From assembly GCF_016584085.1 (NCBI RefSeq), contig NZ_NRSJ01000001.1:160001-224000 (forward strand): DNA of 64,000 bases, in the 5' to 3' direction. Below, piece by piece: positions 30,744 through 41,100 of the stretch. The notes under the pieces are model-generated. The model was not told the DNA's origin. It was given only the letters and a program-made list of their open reading frames with translations, and did not search any database. How positions within the stretch are numbered: the first letter of the stretch is position 1; every line of letters begins with the position of its first letter. The position numbers were made by a program, and so were the translations under genes. Source of the DNA: Halochromatium glycolicum. GTDB lineage: Bacteria; Pseudomonadota; Gammaproteobacteria; Chromatiales; Chromatiaceae.

Positions 30744-33116
30744 ATGAACCTCGTCGTCGTCGAGTCACCCGCCAAGGCCAAGACCATCAAGAAGTATCTC
30801 GGCCCAGAGTTCGAGGTCGTGGCCTCCTATGGCCATGTGCGCGACCTCATCCCCAAAGAGGGTGCGGTCGATCCGGATCATGGCTTCGAGATGAAGTACC
30901 AGATCATCGATCGTAACGAAAAGCATGTTCAGGCCATCTCGAAGAAGCTGAAGACCGCTGATGCCCTCTATCTCGCGACCGATCCCGATCGCGAGGGGGA
31001 AGCCATCTCCTGGCATCTCTTCGAGCTGCTGCGTAAGCGGCGTCAGATCGGTCAGCGCCCGGTCTACCGCGTGGTCTTCAACGAGATCACGAAACGGGCC
31101 GTGAACGACGCGGTCGCCCATCCGCGCGAGCTCTCGCATGATCTGGTCAACGCCCAGCAGGCGCGTCGTGCGCTCGACTATCTCGTCGGCTTCAATCTCT
31201 CGCCGCTGCTCTGGAAGAAGGTTCGGCGCGGTCTGTCCGCCGGCCGCGTCCAGAGCCCCGCCCTGCGCCTGATCGTCGAGCGCGAGCAGGAGATCGAGGC
31301 ATTCCAGAGCCGCGAGTACTGGACGGTCGAGGCCGACGCGGCCGATCAGGGTAAGACCTTCACCGCCAAGCTGGTCGAGTATGGCGGGGAGAAGGTCGAG
31401 CAGTTCACGATCACCGATGAGGAACGCGCTCGCGAGGTCGAGCGCGTCCTGATCGCGGCGGCTAACGGCAAGCTGACGGTCGACAAGGTCGAGCGCAAGC
31501 AGCGCAAGCGCAACCCGGCACCGCCGTTCATCACCTCGACGCTACAGCAGGAGGCTGCCCGCAAGCTCGGCTTCACCGCGCAGCGCACGATGCGCACCGC
31601 CCAGCAGCTCTATGAGGGCGTCGATATCGGCAACGGTGCGGTTGGTCTGATCACCTATATGCGGACCGATTCGGTCAACCTGTCGCAGGACGCGCTTGCC
31701 GAGCTGCGCGAGTTCATCGCTGAACGTTACGGGTCGGATCACCTCCCGCCCCAGGCACGGCTGTTCAAGACCAAGTCGAAGAACGCCCAGGAGGCGCACG
31801 AGGCGATTCGTCCGACCTCGGTCCGTTATCTACCAGAGCAGATCAAGGCCAAGCTGACGAATGACCAGGCGCGGCTCTATGAGCTGATCTGGAAGCGAAC
31901 GGTCGCCTGTCAGATGGCGCATGCGCTGCTCAATCTGGTCTCGATCGACCTTGGCTGCGGCGAAGGCAATCGCTTCCGGGCGACCGGTTCGACCATCGCC
32001 GAGCCCGGCTTCATGCGCGTCTATCTCGAAGGGCGCGACGATGCCAGCGGTGCCGATGATGACGAGGAGCGCATGCTGCCCCACCTCAAGCAAGGGCAGC
32101 AGGTCGATCTGCTCGCGATCCGTCCGGAGCAGCATTTTACCGAGCCGCCGCCGCGCTACTCGGAGGCCTCGCTGGTCAAGGCCCTCGAGGAGCTCGGCAT
32201 CGGCCGGCCCTCGACCTATGCCTCGATCATCTCGACCCTGCAGGAGCGCGAGTACGTCGAGCTCGACAAGAAGCGTTTCATCCCGACCGATGTCGGACGC
32301 ATCGTCAACAAGTTCCTGACCGAACACTTCACCTCCTACGTCGACTACGACTTCACCGCCCGGCTGGAAGACGATCTCGATGCGGTCTCGCGCGGCGAGG
32401 AGGATTGGATCCCGCTGCTCGAGCAGTTCTGGAAACCGTTCAAGGACCGGGTCGATCACACCCAGGAGCACGTCCAGCGCAGCGATGTGACCCAGGAGGC
32501 GATCGACGAGCAATGCCCGAAGTGCGGCGGCCAGCTGGCCAAGCGGCTCGGGCGCAACGGCTTCTTCGTCGGTTGCTCGAATTATCCGAACTGTGATTAC
32601 ACCCGCGACCTGAACGCCGAGCGCGGCGCAAGCGACGAGCCGGAGATCGTCGAGGGCAAGTCCTGCCCCGAGTGCGGCTCGGCCCTGGCCGTCAAACGCG
32701 GCCGTTATGGCAAGTTCATCGGCTGCACGGGCTACCCCAAATGCCGTTACATCGAACCGCTCGAGAAGCCCGAGGATACCGGCGTCCCCTGCCCGAAATG
32801 CGAGGCGGGCACACTGCAGAAGAAGAAGTCGCGCCGCGGCAAGGTCTTCTACTCCTGCTCGACCTACCCGAAGTGCGATTACGCGGTCTGGAACGAGCCG
32901 CTCGCCGAGCCCTGCCCGAACTGCGGTTGGCCGGTGCTGACTCTGAAGGTCACCAAGAGCAAGGGCGCGCAAAAGGTCTGCCCGCAGAAGGAATGCGGCT
33001 ACACGGCCCCGGCCGAGGAGGATGCCGGTTCCGGTCCGGCCAACCCCAATGGCAACGCCGCCGAGGGGGATGACAGCGCCAATGCGGGGGCAAAGCCGGA
33101 ACCGGTCTCGAGTTGA
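30744..33116 (+). CDS. topA: DNA topoisomerase I
   Basis: 790 residues from ATG 30744 (MNLVVVESPAKAKTIKKYLG). It relaxes negative supercoils through a transient 5'-phosphotyrosine bond. The Toprim domain has VVESPAKAKT and ATDPDREGEAISWHL. The catalytic tyrosine lies in GLITYMRTDSVNLS. The C-terminus carries four zinc-ribbon units: CPKCGGQLAKR...CSNYPNC, CPECGSALAVK...CTGYPKC, CPKCEAGTLQK...CSTYPKC, and CPNCGWPV...CPQKEC. A longer open frame to 30684 is not needed. The final 35 residues are low-complexity. Confidence 0.97.
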   Translation: MNLVVVESPAKAKTIKKYLGPEFEVVASYGHVRDLIPKEGAVDPDHGFEMKYQIIDRNEKHVQAISKKLKTADALYLATDPDREGEAISWHLFELLRKRRQIGQRPVYRVVFNEITKRAVNDAVAHPRELSHDLVNAQQARRALDYLVGFNLSPLLWKKVRRGLSAGRVQSPALRLIVEREQEIEAFQSREYWTVEADAADQGKTFTAKLVEYGGEKVEQFTITDEERAREVERVLIAAANGKLTVDKVERKQRKRNPAPPFITSTLQQEAARKLGFTAQRTMRTAQQLYEGVDIGNGAVGLITYMRTDSVNLSQDALAELREFIAERYGSDHLPPQARLFKTKSKNAQEAHEAIRPTSVRYLPEQIKAKLTNDQARLYELIWKRTVACQMAHALLNLVSIDLGCGEGNRFRATGSTIAEPGFMRVYLEGRDDASGADDDEERMLPHLKQGQQVDLLAIRPEQHFTEPPPRYSEASLVKALEELGIGRPSTYASIISTLQEREYVELDKKRFIPTDVGRIVNKFLTEHFTSYVDYDFTARLEDDLDAVSRGEEDWIPLLEQFWKPFKDRVDHTQEHVQRSDVTQEAIDEQCPKCGGQLAKRLGRNGFFVGCSNYPNCDYTRDLNAERGASDEPEIVEGKSCPECGSALAVKRGRYGKFIGCTGYPKCRYIEPLEKPEDTGVPCPKCEAGTLQKKKSRRGKVFYSCSTYPKCDYAVWNEPLAEPCPNCGWPVLTLKVTKSKGAQKVCPQKECGYTAPAEEDAGSGPANPNGNAAEGDDSANAGAKPEPVSS

Positions 33117-33163
33117 GCCAGCGCGGTCGGTGCGGATCGGGCCGCTGTTCCCTCAGGGCTATT

Positions 33164-33820
33164 TCATTGGTGCTGAGCTGAGCGACGCTTGAACCAGCCG
33201 GTGAGGCTGAAGCGCTCACGTTGCGCCGGCTCCACCTCGTGCAGAAAGCGGGCGCTGAAGAAACTCACCAAGCGTCCGCCCTTGGGCAGCACCGCTACGC
33301 TGCACTCGGGCGCTTCCGGCCCGGTGTAGATGCGCAGCGCACCGCCATCCTGCTCGAGCCAATCGTCGTTCAGGTAGAGCACGCAGCTCAGTGTACGGGC
33401 GCCGAGGCCGCGAAATTGGTCAAGGTGCTTGCGGAAATAGGTGCCGGGCGGGTAGACGGCCAGATGCGCCTCGAGCTCGTAGAGCCCTAGGAACAGCATC
33501 TGATTCACCGCTAGCCGCAGCTGCTCCAGCTGGGTCCAGTAGAGCCTCTGCGCTGCGCTCAGCGCACTTGGATCGAGCCAAGCAACGCGGTCTGTGCGCA
33601 CCGCGTCGCGCACCCTGAGCTCAACGCCGCGGCCGACACCTGCGCGCCGGAAACCCCCGGCCTGCCACAGCTGTTGCGCCTCTTGGCGCAGCTGGCAGAC
33701 GAGCAGCGGCGGCAGGAAGTCATCGGTGACGCACCAGCCCTGATCGGCTAAGGTCGCGGCGATCTGCTCCGGCAGCTCGGGCGGTCGCTTGGGCGGCAGC
33801 GAAGAGGCATGACAGGCCAA
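33164..33820 (-). CDS. 2-oxoglutarate/Fe(II)-dependent oxygenase (prolyl-hydroxylase-like)
   Basis: 218 residues with a double-stranded beta-helix core. The iron ligands are His132 and Asp134 in FRKHLDQF and His194 in RFLHEVEP. Arg203 in RERFSLTGWF is placed to bind 2-oxoglutarate. TLSCVLYLNDDW and DGGALRIY are typical of the SM-20/PHD-like branch acting on proteins. The substrate is unknown. It is convergent with topA. Confidence 0.85.
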   Translation of the reverse strand: MACHASSLPPKRPPELPEQIAATLADQGWCVTDDFLPPLLVCQLRQEAQQLWQAGGFRRAGVGRGVELRVRDAVRTDRVAWLDPSALSAAQRLYWTQLEQLRLAVNQMLFLGLYELEAHLAVYPPGTYFRKHLDQFRGLGARTLSCVLYLNDDWLEQDGGALRIYTGPEAPECSVAVLPKGGRLVSFFSARFLHEVEPAQRERFSLTGWFKRRSAQHQ

Positions 33821-34034
33821 TCGGGCGTTTCTCGGCCGGGTAGGAGGCCTGAGTCTGCGCCGAAAACGGCCGCTGGTCTAGGATTATGTTCCGTCTTGCA
33901 ATGTTGCGGCACTGGGTCTAGCGACTACGCGGACGGAGGACAGCTGGATAGCAGCTGGACGAAAAAGATTGCATACGGGGCTTGCAGCCAATACCTGACA
34001 GATCACGCTGAAATTCTCGTTGCAGGAGCTGTCG

Positions 34035-35090
34035 ATGCCGATCTCTGAGGCCATGATCATCTCGCTGGTGGAACGCGGCCTGGTGCCGGACCCGATTATC
34101 CGCGCCGGTATCCGCCAGCGGCTGCGCAAGACGTTGGCCGAGCTGCCGCAGAGCGATTGCGAGGCGGCTCTGGAGCACAAGAAGGCGTTCATCGCGATGA
34201 TGGATGGCTCACCGGTGGCCGCGGTGCCGGAGCGCGCAAACGAGCAGCACTATGAGGTGCCGGCCGAGTTCTTCGCGACCGTCCTGGGTCCACGGCGCAA
34301 GTACAGCTGCTGCTGGTGGCCGGATGCATCGGTCACGACCCTGGCTGATGCCGAGGAGGCCGCATTGGCCGAGACCGCGCGCCGCGCCGGGGTCGATACC
34401 GGCATGGAGGTGCTCGAGCTCGGCTGCGGCTGGGGCTCGTTCAGCCTCTGGGCGGCCGAACGGTTTCCGGGTAGCCGCTTCACAGCGGTCTCGAACTCGA
34501 GCTCGCAGCGCGCCTATATCAAAGGCGAGGCCAAGCGCCGCGGGATCGAGAATCTGACCGTGATCACCGCCGATATGAACGCCTTCGCGATCGATCAACA
34601 GTTCGATCGCATCGTCTCGCTCGAGATGTTCGAGCATATGCGCAACTGGCGCGAGCTGTTCGGCCGTGTTCACGGCTGGCTGAAGCCGGGCGGGCGCTTC
34701 TTCATGCACGTATTCTGTCACCGCGCTCACCCTTATCCCTATGAGGACACCGGCCCGGACGATTGGATGAGCCACTATTTCTTCGCCGGTGGCATCATGC
34801 CGAGCGATGATCTACCGTTGCACTTTCAGCAGCAGCTGCAGCTGGTCGATCGCTGGCGCTGGGATGGGCGCCACTACGAGAAGACCCTGAATGCCTGGCT
34901 GGCGCGGATGGATGGCTCACGCGCTGAGGTCTGGCCGATCCTGGAACAGACCTATGGCAAGGAGCAGACCGCGACCTGGTGGATGCGCTGGCGGTTGTTC
35001 TTCATGGCCTGTGCCGAGCTGTTCGGGCTCGAACGCGGGCAGGCGTGGTGGGTCGGCCACTACCTGTTTGAGCGTCCGAGCGAAGACTGA
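34035..35090 (+). CDS. cyclopropane-fatty-acid-synthase-like SAM methyltransferase
   Basis: 351 residues from ATG 34035, preceded by GGAG at a good distance. The methyltransferase core has motif I LELGCGWGSFSLWAAERFPG and the Cfa-type segments YEVPAEFFATVLGPRRKYSCCWW, ITADMNAFAIDQQFDRIVSL and EMFEHMRN. HVFCHRAHPYPYED and a C-terminal membrane-proximal helix region follow. The closest named class is the Cfa/mycolic-acid synthase group acting on lipids, but the N-terminal 60 residues differ from E. coli Cfa. Its substrate could be a lipid or a small molecule. Confidence 0.82.
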   Translation: MPISEAMIISLVERGLVPDPIIRAGIRQRLRKTLAELPQSDCEAALEHKKAFIAMMDGSPVAAVPERANEQHYEVPAEFFATVLGPRRKYSCCWWPDASVTTLADAEEAALAETARRAGVDTGMEVLELGCGWGSFSLWAAERFPGSRFTAVSNSSSQRAYIKGEAKRRGIENLTVITADMNAFAIDQQFDRIVSLEMFEHMRNWRELFGRVHGWLKPGGRFFMHVFCHRAHPYPYEDTGPDDWMSHYFFAGGIMPSDDLPLHFQQQLQLVDRWRWDGRHYEKTLNAWLARMDGSRAEVWPILEQTYGKEQTATWWMRWRLFFMACAELFGLERGQAWWVGHYLFERPSED

Positions 35091-35139
35091 ACGGCCGTCC
35101 TCCTCTGCTGGCTGTCAGGCCCACAGCGGGGTTTGGCCG

Positions 35140-35682
35140 ATGTCTCGGCGCTTTGCTGGCTGCCACCGGTGGTGGCCGCTCCTCGTGCTCTTGATCATCG
35201 GTTGCACGACGGGCCGCCCGCCGGACGATCTTGACCGCGTCTTCGTCGAGGTCAGGCCCTTGGATTATGCGCGGCGGCTCTGCCGGCTCGAGCCGATGCT
35301 CGAGCGTCATACCTGCATGACCGAGGTCGTCTCGCATTATCGCGAGGTGCGCGGTCGCGACCGTCCGGCCCAGGACGCCACCGAAGGACCTTTCGTCGCC
35401 TTCATCGACGATGTGCTCTACCGCGGCCGCTACGTCTCGAATCCATTCGCAGCCGCGTTCACGGTCAGCGACGGGGCGACGATCTGCCGGGGCCGATACA
35501 GCGCCTTCGCCGGCGATACCAAACCGATCTTCCGGGTCCACTGCAGCGATGGGCGTCAGGGTCAGGCCCAGATCGTGCTCGATCAGACCGGCCGCAACGG
35601 TATCGGAAGGCTTTCGATGGCGAACGGTATGGCGGGCGATATCCTGTTCGGCGACGCGGCTATCCCTGAGGGTTTCAGGTAG
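35140..35682 (+). CDS. hypothetical lipoprotein
   Basis: 180 residues with a lipoprotein signal (WWPLLVLLIIGCTTG; lipid-attached Cys about 22). No named domain is recognised. Four further cysteines (LCRLE, HTCMTE, TICRGRY, VHCSDG) could form disulfides in the envelope. It follows the Cfa-like gene by 49 bases in the same direction and may be co-expressed. Confidence 0.65.
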   Translation: MSRRFAGCHRWWPLLVLLIIGCTTGRPPDDLDRVFVEVRPLDYARRLCRLEPMLERHTCMTEVVSHYREVRGRDRPAQDATEGPFVAFIDDVLYRGRYVSNPFAAAFTVSDGATICRGRYSAFAGDTKPIFRVHCSDGRQGQAQIVLDQTGRNGIGRLSMANGMAGDILFGDAAIPEGFR

Positions 35683-35704
35683 GCCATCGCCTCCGAGGTG
35701 TTGG

Positions 35705-37660
35705 TCAGAACACCAGGTTCAGCATCAGCAGCGAGACGATCAGGAACAGGATCGTCATGATGCCGCCGGCACGCAGATAGTCCGGTACCCGATAACCGCC
35801 GGGCCCCATGATCAATGCATTGACCTGATGGGTTGGGATCAGGAACGAATTCGAAGTGGCGATGCCGACGGTCAGGGCGAAGATGGCCGGATTGGCGCCG
35901 GCGCCGAGGGCCATGTTGACCGCCAGCGGTACCAGCAGCACGGTTGCGCCGACGTTCGACATCACCAAGGTGAAGAAGGTGGCCAGGACCGCCAGTGCGG
36001 CCTGGATGACCCAGATCGGCACGTCACCGAGTGCGTTCAATGTCTCCTCGGCGATCCAGGCCGCGGTGCCCGACTGCTCGACCGCCACACCCAGCGGGAT
36101 CAACGATGCCAGCAAAAAAACGGTCTTCCAGCTCACCGCCTCGTAGGCCTCATCGATCGACAGCACGCCGGTCAGGATCATGCCGACCGCACCGGTCAGC
36201 AACGCGACCGAGAGCATCAAATCGGTGAACAGCACCAGCGATAAGGTCACCGCAAAGAACAGCAACGCGACCGGGAGCTTGTTCGGCCGCAGCTCCTCAT
36301 GCGGATACTCGGTGGTGACGATGACGAAGTCACGGTCTGATTCAAGCCGGGCCAGGTCCGCCCAGGCGGTATGGACGACCAGCGTATCACCAGGCTTGAA
36401 GGGCATGTTGCGCACACCGCCCTTGGCATAGGTGAGGGTCTCGTCGCCGCGGCGGATCGCCAGCACCGAGAGTCCATAGACCTTGCGCATATAGATGTCG
36501 CGCGCCGATTTTCCGATCAGCGATGACCCAGGCGGGATCACGATCTCGGCAATGCCGGCCTTTGTTGCCGACAGCGCATCGGCGAAGACCTCGAGCTCTA
36601 GTCGCGTCTCGGCCTCGGTCTCGTCGACGAAGGCTTGGAAGCGTTCTTCGGTGGCCAGAACGCCGAGCTGCGTCCCCTGCTCAATGCCGAGACTGCGGTC
36701 GACACCGGATGAGCCGAGCCGCACCCCGTCACCCTTGTCGACTGCAATGATGCGCACGTTCCAGCGCTGCTCGATCTCATCGACACTGAGCCCGGCCAGC
36801 GCGCTCGCGCTCGGCACCCGGACCTCATAGGCGGTGAAATCGCTGAGACCATAGGTCTCGGCATAGTACGCCATCGGGTCGCCGGCCTGGAGCTTATCGC
36901 TGCCGCGCGCCGGCAGCACCAGGCGCCCGAAGATGACGAAGTAGATGATCCCGGCGGCGACCAGCGCGAGCCCAATCGGGGTGACCGCGAACAGCCCGAA
37001 GGTCTCCATCTGTTGCTCTGGCGGAAGTCCTTGGTTCGAGGTCCTGATCAGATCATTGAGCAGGATCAGCGGGCTCGAACCGACCATCGTGATGGTGCCG
37101 CCCAGGATGGCGCAGAAGCCCATCGGCATCAGCAGCCGCGACATCGGCAGGCCGGTACGCGCCGAGATACGGCTGACGACCGGCAGGAACAGCGCGGCAG
37201 CGCCAACGTTCTGCATGAACGACGAGATCACGCCGACGGTGCTCGAGACCAGCGGGATAATGCGCGCCTCGGTGCGACCGCCGATGCCCATGATGAAACT
37301 GGCCACCCGGGACATGATCCCAGTCTTGTCGAGCCCGGCGCCGATGATCATGACGGCGATGATCGAGATCACCGCATTCGAGGCAAAGCCGTCGAAGAGA
37401 CTCTGCAGTGGCACCAGACCGGCATCGAGACCCATCACGGGTGCCGCGAGCGTGGTCAAACCGAGCAGCACCATCACCGTGACCGCGGCGACGTCGACCG
37501 GGACCACCTCGAATGCGAACAGGAAGATGGTCAGGACCAGAACCGCCATGACCCAGGCGATCTCGAGCGAAGGCACCTGGCCGGCGAGCCAGATCGCGAA
37601 GACGGCAAGCACTGCGCCGGCGACGTCCGTCACCGAGATGCCCGTGACAAATCTACTCAT
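35705..37660 (-). CDS. SLC13-family permease with central RCK_C (TrkA-C) domains
   Basis: 651 residues. Two blocks of membrane helices (about 8-245 and 450-651) are separated by a cytosolic insert. The insert has two TrkA-C-type modules (about residues 255-430, with EVRVPSASALAGLSVDEIEQ and EIVIPPGSSLIGKSARDIYM). This is the layout of the divalent-anion:sodium symporter branch with RCK_C domains, some members of which carry sulfate or other anions. The substrate here cannot be told. NVGAAALFLPVVSRISARTG and SNVGATVLLVPLAVNMAL are the paired family signature regions. Confidence 0.85.
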   Translation of the reverse strand: MSRFVTGISVTDVAGAVLAVFAIWLAGQVPSLEIAWVMAVLVLTIFLFAFEVVPVDVAAVTVMVLLGLTTLAAPVMGLDAGLVPLQSLFDGFASNAVISIIAVMIIGAGLDKTGIMSRVASFIMGIGGRTEARIIPLVSSTVGVISSFMQNVGAAALFLPVVSRISARTGLPMSRLLMPMGFCAILGGTITMVGSSPLILLNDLIRTSNQGLPPEQQMETFGLFAVTPIGLALVAAGIIYFVIFGRLVLPARGSDKLQAGDPMAYYAETYGLSDFTAYEVRVPSASALAGLSVDEIEQRWNVRIIAVDKGDGVRLGSSGVDRSLGIEQGTQLGVLATEERFQAFVDETEAETRLELEVFADALSATKAGIAEIVIPPGSSLIGKSARDIYMRKVYGLSVLAIRRGDETLTYAKGGVRNMPFKPGDTLVVHTAWADLARLESDRDFVIVTTEYPHEELRPNKLPVALLFFAVTLSLVLFTDLMLSVALLTGAVGMILTGVLSIDEAYEAVSWKTVFLLASLIPLGVAVEQSGTAAWIAEETLNALGDVPIWVIQAALAVLATFFTLVMSNVGATVLLVPLAVNMALGAGANPAIFALTVGIATSNSFLIPTHQVNALIMGPGGYRVPDYLRAGGIMTILFLIVSLLMLNLVF

Positions 37661-37958
37661 CCAAACGCTCCCGGAAACACAAGGCAGGCGAAGACTGCGA
37701 TCCGCCGATCAGCACCATCACAGCGCGATGCATATGCGCCGATGCGGCCCACGGGCTCCCCATGTTACTGAAAAAGGGCTCCGATCGCTTATCGGCCTGG
37801 CAATGAGACTGACCCTGATCTGGCTGCCGGGCAGCGGGCCGGTTGATGATCTCGATCCCGACGTGAGCAGCGCTGTTCGCTCTGCATTGAAGCTTCGTCG
37901 GGGCTCGCCTACTATCTCGATGACCTCTTTGCATCGCGCCGCTTACCGGCTTTGCGCC

Positions 37959-38372
37959 ATGCCTATGCAACCTGATTCCGCCGCGCGTGTTCGCCAGTCC
38001 TGGGCGATGGTACTGCCCAGACGCAAGACGGTCTGCCGCGACTTCTATCAGCGTCTATTCGCCCGTTATCCCGAACTGCGTCCACTGTTCAAGGTTGAGA
38101 TCGCCGAGCAAGCCGACCTCTTTGTCACGATGATCAACACGGTCATCAGTGCGCTCGAGCATCCGCAGCGGGTGCGTCCGCTGATCGAGACCTTGGGCGC
38201 ACGCCATGCCGACTACGGCGTTCACACCGAAGACTATGCGAAGTTCGAGGAGGTGCTACTGGAGACGCTCAGCGATACCCTCGAGGGTGAGCTCGATGCC
38301 GAGGGACTCGCGGCCTGGCGCCAGGTGTTCGAGGAACTGTCCGAGACCATGCAGCGTGGTGCAGCGCGCTGA
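37959..38372 (+). CDS. single-domain bacterial globin
   Basis: 137 residues with a globin fold. It has RQSWAMVLPRRKTVCRDFYQRLFARYPELRPLFK (A-C helices) and a proximal histidine in ETLGARHADYGV (F8). The C-terminal helix is EEVLLETLSDTL...AWRQVFEELSETM. There is no reductase domain. It resembles Vitreoscilla-type haemoglobins, which bind oxygen or nitric oxide. ATG 37965 is an alternative start two codons later. It is convergent with the rmlBAC cluster. Confidence 0.85.
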   Translation: MPMQPDSAARVRQSWAMVLPRRKTVCRDFYQRLFARYPELRPLFKVEIAEQADLFVTMINTVISALEHPQRVRPLIETLGARHADYGVHTEDYAKFEEVLLETLSDTLEGELDAEGLAAWRQVFEELSETMQRGAAR

Positions 38373-38401
38373 GCATAAGTCTTCCTCGCCAGCCCCAGCT
38401 G

Positions 38402-38487
38402 CTTACACACCCTATCAAAATGCCCGCCTAGCCTACACAAGCTGCTGAATTTTCGAGCTGAAGAGGGCATTCTGTAACGACTTCTTA
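38402..38487. repeat. 86-bp imperfect palindromic repeat, copy 4
   Basis: A full copy: left end CACCCTATCAAAATGCCCGC, middle CTACACAAGCTGCTGAATTT, right end GAGGGCATTCTGTAACGAC then TTCTTA. The arms AAAATGCCC and GGGCATTCT can pair. The right end coincides with the rfbC stop codon at 38485-38487. Confidence 0.78.
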
Positions 38488-39048
38488 ATCCGCCGAGTAG
38501 ACCGGCAGTCGCTCGCTCGCGATCTCGCGCAGCGAGGGTGCCTGTGCGTCCTTTTCCGACAGCACCGGCGCGACGCCGCTGGGCCAGTCGATCCCGATCT
38601 CCGGATCATCCCAGCGCACCGCGAATTGGGTCTCGGGATGATAGGTATCGGTGCATTTGTAGCTGAAGATCGCCTGCTCGCTGGTGACCAGATAGCCGTG
38701 TAGGAACCCCGGCGGAACCCAGAGCTGGTGCTTGTTGGCCTCGCTGAGCTCAGCGCCGACCCATTGGCCGAAGCTCGGCGAGCCGCGCCGGACGTCGACG
38801 GCGACATCGAAGACGGCACCGACGATCACCTGGACCAGTTTCCCCTGGCCATACGGATTCTGGATATGCAGTCCGCGCAGGATGCCATGGCCCGAGGCCG
38901 CCTGATTGTCCTGCACGAATGTCGGTCCGATGTCGTGCTCGGCGTAGCGCGCTTGCTGCCAGGTCTCAACGAAATAGCCACGGTGATCGCCGAACACCTG
39001 TGGCTCGATCAGCAGTACGTCGGGGATGGCGGTAGGCGTGACCTTCAT
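38485..39048 (-). CDS. rfbC: dTDP-4-dehydrorhamnose 3,5-epimerase
   Basis: 187 residues, cupin fold. It performs the third step of dTDP-L-rhamnose synthesis for surface polysaccharide. [36 protein letters not shown] (catalytic His), [18 protein letters not shown] and [12 protein letters not shown] are family hallmarks. It overlaps rfbA by four bases. The 3' end coincides with a palindromic repeat. Confidence 0.96.
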   Translation of the reverse strand: MKVTPTAIPDVLLIEPQVFGDHRGYFVETWQQARYAEHDIGPTFVQDNQAASGHGILRGLHIQNPYGQGKLVQVIVGAVFDVAVDVRRGSPSFGQWVGAELSEANKHQLWVPPGFLHGYLVTSEQAIFSYKCTDTYHPETQFAVRWDDPEIGIDWPSGVAPVLSEKDAQAPSLREIASERLPVYSAD

Positions 39049-39947
39049 GGCGCGAACCCGCGGCCGATCAGGCCGAGCAGATAATCGCCATAGCCGCTCT
39101 TGCGCAGCGGCTCGGCGACAGCGCGCAGCCTTTCGGTATCGATCCAGCCGTTGTCGTAGGCGATCTCCTCGGGTGCGCAGACCTTCAGCCCCTGCCTCTT
39201 CTCGATGGTCTCGATGAAGTTGGCCGCCTCGATCAATGATTCGTGGGTGCCGGTATCGAGCCAGGCGATGCCGCGGCTCAGTCGCTCCAGATGCAGCTGC
39301 CCGCGCTCGAGGTAGCGCCGGTTCAGGTCGGTGATCTCGAGCTCGCCGCGCGCCGATGGGGTCAGCTCGGCGGCATGCGCCGGTGCTTGCCCGTCGTAGA
39401 AATAGAGGCCGGTGATCGCATAGTTCGAACGCGGCTGGCTTGGCTTCTCCTCGATCCCGATCACGCTGCCGTCACGATCGAGCTCTGCGACACCATAGCG
39501 CTCCGGGTCGCGCACCCAGTAACCGAACACGCTTGCACCCTCTGTGCGTGCCGCCGCGGCTCGCAGATGCGTACGCAGCCCGCCGCCGTAAAAGATGTTG
39601 TCACCCAGGATCAGGCAAGAAGGCGCGCCGTCGAGGAATTCCCGGCCGATGATGTACGCCTGCGCCAGCCCACCTGGGTGCGGCTGGACCGCGTACTCGA
39701 GCTGTACGCCCCACTGGCTGCCATCGCCGAGCAGCCGCTGGAAGGCGTCGACATCCTGCGGGGTCGTGATCACCAGCACCTCGCGGATACCGGCCATCAT
39801 CAGCACCGCGAGCGGATAATAGATCATCGGCTTGTCATAGACCGGCAGCAGCTGCTTGCTGACGCTCAAGGTGAGCGGATGCAACCGGGTGCCGGCGCCG
39901 CCGGCGAGGATGATGCCTTTTCGGTTCATTGTAATGCTCATCGACAC
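39045..39947 (-). CDS. rfbA: glucose-1-phosphate thymidylyltransferase
   Basis: 300 residues. It makes dTDP-glucose from dTTP and glucose-1-phosphate, the first step of the rhamnose pathway. [16 protein letters not shown] (nucleotide binding), [32 protein letters not shown] and ITDLNRRYL are diagnostic. The start may be the ATG at 39929 ([11 protein letters not shown]) rather than 39947. It sits between rfbB and rfbC on the same strand. Confidence 0.96.
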   Translation of the reverse strand: MSMSITMNRKGIILAGGAGTRLHPLTLSVSKQLLPVYDKPMIYYPLAVLMMAGIREVLVITTPQDVDAFQRLLGDGSQWGVQLEYAVQPHPGGLAQAYIIGREFLDGAPSCLILGDNIFYGGGLRTHLRAAAARTEGASVFGYWVRDPERYGVAELDRDGSVIGIEEKPSQPRSNYAITGLYFYDGQAPAHAAELTPSARGELEITDLNRRYLERGQLHLERLSRGIAWLDTGTHESLIEAANFIETIEKRQGLKVCAPEEIAYDNGWIDTERLRAVAEPLRKSGYGDYLLGLIGRGFAP

Positions 39948-39962
39948 CTGTCTTGATGATGG

Positions 39963-41018
39963 CTAGGCGGACCCGAGCCGCTCGCCGCGATAGCTGCCGT
40001 CGGTGACCCGCTGGGTCCAGTCTTGGTTCTCGAGGTACCAGTGCAGGGTGCGCCTGAGTCCGCTCTCGAAGCTCTCCGCCGGGCGCCAGCCGAGCTCTGT
40101 CTGGACCTTGGTGGCATCGATCGCGTAACGGCGGTCGTGGCCGGGCCGGTCAGTGACAAACTGCTTGAGCTGGGCGTGCGGGCGGTGCGGAGAGCTTGGC
40201 TTGGCCTCATCGAGCAGGGCGCAGAGGGTATCGACGACCTCGAGGTTGGTGCGCTCGCTGTCGCCGCCGATGTTGTAGACCTCGCCGGGACGCCCGGCTT
40301 CGAGCACGCGGTCGATCGCCCGGCAATGATCCTCGACATAGAGCCAGTCGCGGATATTGCCGCCGTCGCCGTAGATCGGCAGCGGCTCGCCGGCCAGTCC
40401 CTTCGCGATCATCAGCGGGATCAGCTTCTCCGGGAACTGGTAGGGACCGTAGTTGTTCGAGCAGTTGGTGGTCAGCACCGGTAACCCGTACGTATGATGC
40501 CAAGCACGCACGAGGTGATCCGAGGCCGCCTTCGAGGCCGAATAGGGTGAGTTCGGCGCGTAGGGCGTGGTCTCGGTGAACTTACCGCTTGATCCGAGCG
40601 AGCCATAGACCTCGTCGGTCGAGACATGCAGGAAGCGGAAGGCCTCGCGCCGCCCGGCCTCGAGTTCGCCCCAATACGCCTTGGCGCTGTCGAGCAGGCT
40701 GAAGGTGCCGAGCACATTGGTCTCGATGAAGGCGGCCGGCCCGTCGATCGAGCGATCGACATGGCTCTCGGCGGCGAAATTGACCACCGCATCGACCTGA
40801 TACTCGCGCAGCAGATGCCCGACCAATGCCTGGTTGCCGATATCGCCTTCGATGAAGACATGGCGCGGATGATCGCGAAACTCGGCCAGCGTGTCCGGGT
40901 TGCCGGCGTAGGTCAGCTTGTCGAGGTTGATGATCCGCTCGGCGCTCTGGTGCATCTTCAGATGCACAAAATTGCCGCCGATGAAGCCGGCACCGCCGGT
41001 TACGAGGAGGGTGCGCAT
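39963..41018 (-). CDS. rfbB: dTDP-glucose 4,6-dehydratase
   Basis: 351 residues, extended short-chain dehydrogenase/reductase. It has the NAD motif [28 protein letters not shown], active-site STDEVYGSL and [12 protein letters not shown] (Tyr-x-x-x-Lys). It converts dTDP-glucose to the 4-keto-6-deoxy sugar. It is the first gene of the rfbB-rfbA-rfbC unit. The fourth pathway gene, rfbD, is not in this window. Confidence 0.97.
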   Translation of the reverse strand: MRTLLVTGGAGFIGGNFVHLKMHQSAERIINLDKLTYAGNPDTLAEFRDHPRHVFIEGDIGNQALVGHLLREYQVDAVVNFAAESHVDRSIDGPAAFIETNVLGTFSLLDSAKAYWGELEAGRREAFRFLHVSTDEVYGSLGSSGKFTETTPYAPNSPYSASKAASDHLVRAWHHTYGLPVLTTNCSNNYGPYQFPEKLIPLMIAKGLAGEPLPIYGDGGNIRDWLYVEDHCRAIDRVLEAGRPGEVYNIGGDSERTNLEVVDTLCALLDEAKPSSPHRPHAQLKQFVTDRPGHDRRYAIDATKVQTELGWRPAESFESGLRRTLHWYLENQDWTQRVTDGSYRGERLGSA

Positions 41019-41100
41019 GGGTCTGATAAGGGCTTTCCTGAACCAGAGGCGGATGATAACACCTCGGTCTAATGGTTCAGCTCCGAGGTCTCAGCTCGCC

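Noticed and set aside
36945-38372. 475-codon frame ending in the globin
   Set aside because: Only the last 137 codons are real. The first part is antisense to the SLC13 permease gene.
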